Below are positions 59,960 to 64,000 of a stretch of DNA of 64,000 nt, piece after piece. Source of the stretch: Schistosoma haematobium (lineage: Eukaryota > Platyhelminthes > Trematoda > Strigeidida > Schistosomatidae); NCBI RefSeq assembly GCF_000699445.3, contig NC_067196.1, positions 3,100,001-3,164,000 of the forward strand, written 5' to 3'. Position numbers and translations under genes: made by a program. Position 1 is the first letter of the stretch; every line of letters starts with the position of its first letter. The notes under the pieces are model-generated. The model did not search any database and was not told the DNA's origin. It saw only the letters and a program-made list of their open reading frames with translations.

Positions 59960-61385
59960 AAGAAGTGCTATTGCCCATGGTAGGTTGTTGCTGATAGTGT
60001 CTGGCCAGCAGATCCCAAGTATTTTGCATAGACAGCTGTTAGTAAGCGCTTGTATGTTCTGGATGATGGCTTTCGCAGTTCACCAGGTGTCTGCACCATA
60101 AAGTAGAACTGTTTTGACATTTGTATTGAAAGTTCTGACTTTGTTTTCGGTCGATGGACAGTTGTTTTGAGTAACAGATGTTCTTCAATTGTAGATATGC
60201 TGTTCTTGCTTCGCCAATCCGCGCTTTCAAATCTGTATCGGATCAACCGTGTTCGTCAATGATTCTGTCCATATATGCAAAGGTCCTTACATCTTTCTCC
60301 ATCAAGTGTGATCCAATTGTTGCATGCTGTGTTGTGTCGGAGAATCTTGCTTTTTGTTTTGTGCATGTTGAGACCTACTGCTGCTGAGGATGCTGCTATT
60401 GAGAAAAGAGTGATGCCCCTATAATTTCCACACTTGCTGAGATCATCTTTCTTTAGCATCTTGATCAGAAGTCCTTCTTCCCAGTCTGTTGGTACTTGTT
60501 CTTCATCCCAAATCTTACTGAAGAGAGTGTGGGGTATCCTTGCGGCTACTGCCTCGTCTGTTTCCAGTGCCTCTGCTGGAATGTTGTCTGGTCCTTCTGC
60601 TCTGCGCTCTTGATTTGTCTGATGGCCATGCTGATCTCTGCAATTGTTGATGGGCCAATATAGATTGGGGGTCCGTGGGTGTTTCTCTGACGTTTAGTGA
60701 TTTTAGAGTTACTCAAAGTGTTCTACACACTTGTTTCGCTGTTCTCAAATGTTGGTGATAACTTTGCCTTCCTTGTTTTTCCCTGATCGTTCTGGTTTAC
60801 GATAATTTTCAGCGAGATTCTTTGCTGTGTCATACAACTGTCTCATGTTTTCTCCTTTTGCAGCCTTTTCCGCCGTCATTGCCAGATCTTCCACATACTT
60901 ACGTTTGTCGGTTCTGATGCTCCGCTTCACTTGTTTGTTTACTTCTGTGTATTCAGCCTGTTTCTTGGCTTTCTCTGCTCTTGTTCGGCTGGTATAGATT
61001 GCTGCCTTCTTGTTCTTCCTTTCTTGAATCTTATCCAGTGTATCAACAGGGATCGTAGGCGCATAGCATTGGATGACGTTCATTGAAATGCCCTCTTTCT
61101 TTGTTTTGGAGGAGGCTTTGATGAACCTTGGTCCATGAGATTCCCATCCTATAAGTACATTTTCTGCCTGTTTGAATAGCATCAATTCAACTCCTTGTGT
61201 AGGTGGGGCCAGAGTATAACAGAAGCTCCACCGAAGCTAGTCGTTGTTATCCAACTTGCGTTCAATGTGTTCCACCGATCCCAAGCACCTCCATATGGTA
61301 TCTCCATATTTCTGCAGTGATTCGGAAGACTCTCCCAGCCTTCCATATTGTACTCGCATTCGATGTACTTAAATAGATGATTGCT
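59960..61385 (-). pseudogene. SR2/RTE-type element copy lacking the RT core
   Basis: On the minus strand from 61385: endonuclease start (VLGIGGTH, LLLYSG, VLIGWESHGPRF, MNVIQCYAP), a first deletion to TLDKIQERKNKKAA, the linker (RTRAEKAKKQAEYTEVNKQV, ENMRQLYDTAKNL), then GPDNIPAEALE, CGNYRGITLFSIA and a second deletion that jumps to GLNMHKTKSKIL, skipping the catalytic YADD region, and finally the C-terminal part. Stops and shifts occur at the start and in 60.46-60.74 kb. Defective. Confidence 0.75.
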
Positions 61386-61908
61386 CCGACTGTCAGAATG
61401 GGCATCAGCCTCGTGACTGAATCAGAGTTCAAGCTCTACGTCATTCCAATACGTACTGCTCGTGTTTGCAATCAAGTGAGTACACATCCACATCTTTTCC
61501 CAATGACTAATGAAAATTGGCTAGACTCCTTCGCAAGAATTTACCTAGCCTTACACTTAACACTGCTGTCGCTATCTCAAGCCTCGGTACAGAGACTTGT
61601 TTGATAGGTGCACCCTAAACTTCCTGTACAACAATACGCAGTATATTCTTTCCTGCAAATAACTAATTGATGCTTCAACAACCGCTCCATAACCAATCTC
61701 TGAAGCATCCATGAATAAATGTAACACTACTTTTGCGTCAGGCTCGTCTATTCTCTTCTTGATCTATCGGGCCGCCGTAACATGACCTAACTGATGCATA
61801 AAATTCAACCAATTTGGCCATGTGGACATGTATGGCTCGATTAGAGGCCGATTTATGATTTACAAAATGTTTGCAAGAGAGATTTAGCAGCACGGCAGAC
61901 TGAAGCAA

Positions 61909-62112
61909 TTAGGCCCAAATAACCTGAGGAGAAGAAACGACAGATAGAATCCTTATTCCAGACAGGGGCTTTTCTGATGCATCATAGTGAAACCTAAATG
62001 CATCTTGTTTGAAATCCCATTCTACACCTAGAGTTCGATGTCGCTCGTTCCAAACTCGATTGTTTCTCGCTGGCATTTCCACCAGAGACTGCTCTTTACT
62101 CACATCAGACAA
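61909..62112 (-). pseudogene. BEL/Pao RT fragment
   Basis: RHRTLGVEWDFKQDAFRFHY is the conserved post-YVDD segment of BEL/Pao RT; the frame ends at a stop and the next block is in another frame. Confidence 0.6.
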
Positions 62113-63369
62113 GATGGCTATTACTTCTTCCGAGTTCGTAGGTTATTTCGTTAATTCAAATCCTCCTCTGCATAATAATTCACCTAACTGCTCAGCAAAC
62201 TTCTTTGCCTGCTCACAGGTGGAAAAGGATTTCAAGCGATCATCAACATAGAAATTGTTCTTGACAGCACCTATGACATAACAGTCATAACTATCAGAAA
62301 AATGTTTAAGTTATCTTATTGATCTCAAGGTTTGCACAAAATGGAGATGACGTGGCACGGATTGGCTGAGAGATCATTTCAAATTCGTATGGTTCCCTCG
62401 AAAAGTCTCCCTCTTGCCACAACAGAGATGTTAAAGCTCCTTGATCAAACTGAGTTGCCCACACTTGCGTGAATATTTCCTCAACATCTGCAGAGATTGC
62501 AACTGCCTACTTGTGGAAACGCAATAATATACTCACTAGCTCAGTCGTGATGTCAGGTCCTTGATAAATCATATCATTTATAAAAACTCCTGTAAACGTG
62601 TTGGCACATTCAAGGTCCACTCTCAGTATCACTGGCTTTTTCGTATTTAACGCTACAACATGAGGTTAATATCGTCGGGCGCTATTCTTTGACTGCAACT
62701 GTACAAACGGATCCTTATCCGGATAGACTTTAGTAAAATTGCTTTCAATAAGTTTAGTACACCTGATGAACAGACTGTCGTCCCCAAACAACCTTCATTT
62801 CAAACTCTATAACCTATTGTTTGCTGCTTCACAGTTTCCCAATTTCATGTTCGGATTCCTTTCCATGGTACCGGAAATATAAAATGACCATTTTCGATGT
62901 GCATGACCCCTCCCGTAATCTCTATGGCAGCTTTGCCTTCTACTGATACTGATTTATCACTTACATGGACATCAGCAAACTCCATATCATAAAGCTTACG
63001 TAATAGGTGTCCTTACGTCTGTACTTTACTGGTATGATTAACAACATTTTGCTCAGATTCCAGGTATGATGCAGGTCCAAAAACAATCCACCTCAGCAAC
63101 GTTTTCAGAACATACGTGTGTTTCCTTCCACACAACCACTGGTCTGACGTACAATGTGCTTACGAAGCGTCGCAACCGATCAGCGTTATAACTTCTTCAG
63201 TGTCTAGACTACCTAGTGCTGAATCACGTAAATGCAGCCACTTATCTGAATAGCTCATTGTCGACTTCGTCGCTCTATGCCCTGGTATACTTGTCTTAAT
63301 CAGAGCTCCTTCAATCATGACGTGTTCAGACCGATCTAAAGAACATACCTCAAAAGGCCCATTCGTGAC

Positions 63370-63552
63370 CTACGTTGTTCTGTTATCATCTACAGTCTGA
63401 ACTACCACAGACGCTTGGTCTTCTTTCAGCCCGAACGACCTCAAACAGTCTGACCTCATCAATGTTACATCAAAACCGTTATCCAAAATAGCATCACACA
63501 CAATTTTAGCGTTTCCCGATCTCAACCGTATGTGAATCATTCCTAAACGCAC
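63370..63552 (-). pseudogene. BEL/Pao protease segment
   Basis: ILDNGFDVTLM occupies the place of the active-site D-S/T-G, giving D-N-G, so the aspartic protease is probably mutated. SGNAKIVCDA precedes it as expected. Confidence 0.5.
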
Positions 63553-63568
63553 GTGAGTGCTTGGTGAT

Positions 63569-63799
63569 TTAGTAAACTGAGAAGAATTCTGCCGTACCAG
63601 TTTTATTATTTGCGCTGCTGGCTGTCAAGTCATTGTGCGATAGGTAGTGATGTTTCATCTCACACTTGCCAACGTCACAACGCATTGTCATTATAGATTC
63701 ATTAACTTTGTGCCTTGCCAAAGACAGATAAAGCAGATACCTTTGTTCTTTGCGTGAGAGCATCGATATTAAACTGTGAGCGCTAAAAATTGTGCGCAT
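63569..63799 (-). pseudogene. BEL/Pao gag C-terminal Cys/His segment
   Basis: MRCDVGKCEMKHHYLSH resembles the C...C...HHxLLH motif that ends BEL/Pao Gag. It is directly upstream of the protease segment. Confidence 0.5.
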
Positions 63800-64000
63800 T
63801 TTTAAACATTGTGGTCATCGGAACACATACTGCATTTAGCTTTCACGGTCGAACCATTCCACTATCCAGATTGCAAGTGAAAATTCGTATTTACGTTAGG
63901 TCTCTTTTTGGACGATTTGTCAACCGTCCGAATCTACTACTAGCTACTCTCGCACGAGGTGTTTTAAACCTAGAAATCTCGACAAACGTCAGCTTTCTAT

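Larger units (their letters stand above)
61386..64000 (-). mobile_element. BEL/Pao-type LTR element, truncated (Sinbad-like)
   Basis: Minus-strand order from the right edge: gag C-terminal Cys/His cluster (63569-63799), protease-like segment (63370-63552), RT with FYVDDRLKS (about 62240) and the TLGVEWDF box (61909-62112), RNase H with MDASEIGYGAVVE (about 61690) and VSVPRLEIATAV (about 61580). This domain order and the YVDD-LGVxWD pairing are typical of BEL/Pao elements, of which Sinbad is the schistosome example. Frames are interrupted many times. No integrase or LTR is seen; the left side is replaced by the SR2-type copy, and gag runs off the window. Confidence 0.7.

Overview
The window reads as AT-rich flatworm DNA from a blood fluke (Schistosoma or a very close relative). 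Four things point there: a complete four-exon cathepsin B gene whose 340-residue product follows the schistosome Sm31/Sj31 layout, dense fragments of SR2/RTE-type, Penelope-like, BEL/Pao-like and CsRn1/Boudicca-like retroelements, a schistosome-type hammerhead ribozyme relic, and genes cut into small exons. Assignments rest on motif recognition and pairwise reading by eye; no database search was run.

Layout. 1-120 is a gypsy integrase relic. About 1.2-9.2 kb (copy A), 21.2-31.0 kb (copy B, interrupted by a 3.6 kb RTE-like element) and 54.6-59.7 kb (copy C, inverted) are three diverged copies of one block of roughly 7 kb. Inside it I find what looks like a decaying micro-exon gene: a signal-peptide exon and symmetric phase-1 exons of 57, 51 and 42 nt. 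It lies on the minus strand in A and B and on the plus strand in C, and different splice sites are lost in each copy. 10.95-17.82 kb is a complete, apparently intact Ty3/gypsy element with LTRs I read as identical, a gag, a protease-RT-RNaseH-integrase pol, and a textbook -1 frameshift signal between them. 17.9-20.2 kb holds an unassigned ORF pair.

31-46 kb is mostly old repeats (gypsy RT relic, tRNA-like SINE, RTE fragments, a hammerhead relic arranged as an inverted pair, short ORF-less RTE derivatives, a Penelope-like relic). Two single host-type exons lie among them: a ribonuclease T2 exon (39.0 kb) and the C-terminal exon of RNA polymerase II subunit RPB9 (43.9 kb). 47.0-49.0 kb (minus) is the cathepsin B gene, complete and open, but with serine in place of the catalytic cysteine and tyrosine in place of one occluding-loop histidine, so it is probably a pseudoprotease. 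50-54.6 kb holds another ORF-less RTE derivative and a paralogue of the gypsy target site. 60-61.4 kb is an SR2-type RTE copy missing its RT core, next to a truncated BEL/Pao element that runs off the right edge.

There is no operon-like organisation. The host genes (cathepsin B, RPB9, RNase T2, the micro-exon family) are not obviously linked in function. The strongest candidates for something undescribed are the catalytically dead cathepsin B, the three-copy micro-exon gene family, and the frameshift pseudoknot of the young gypsy element.
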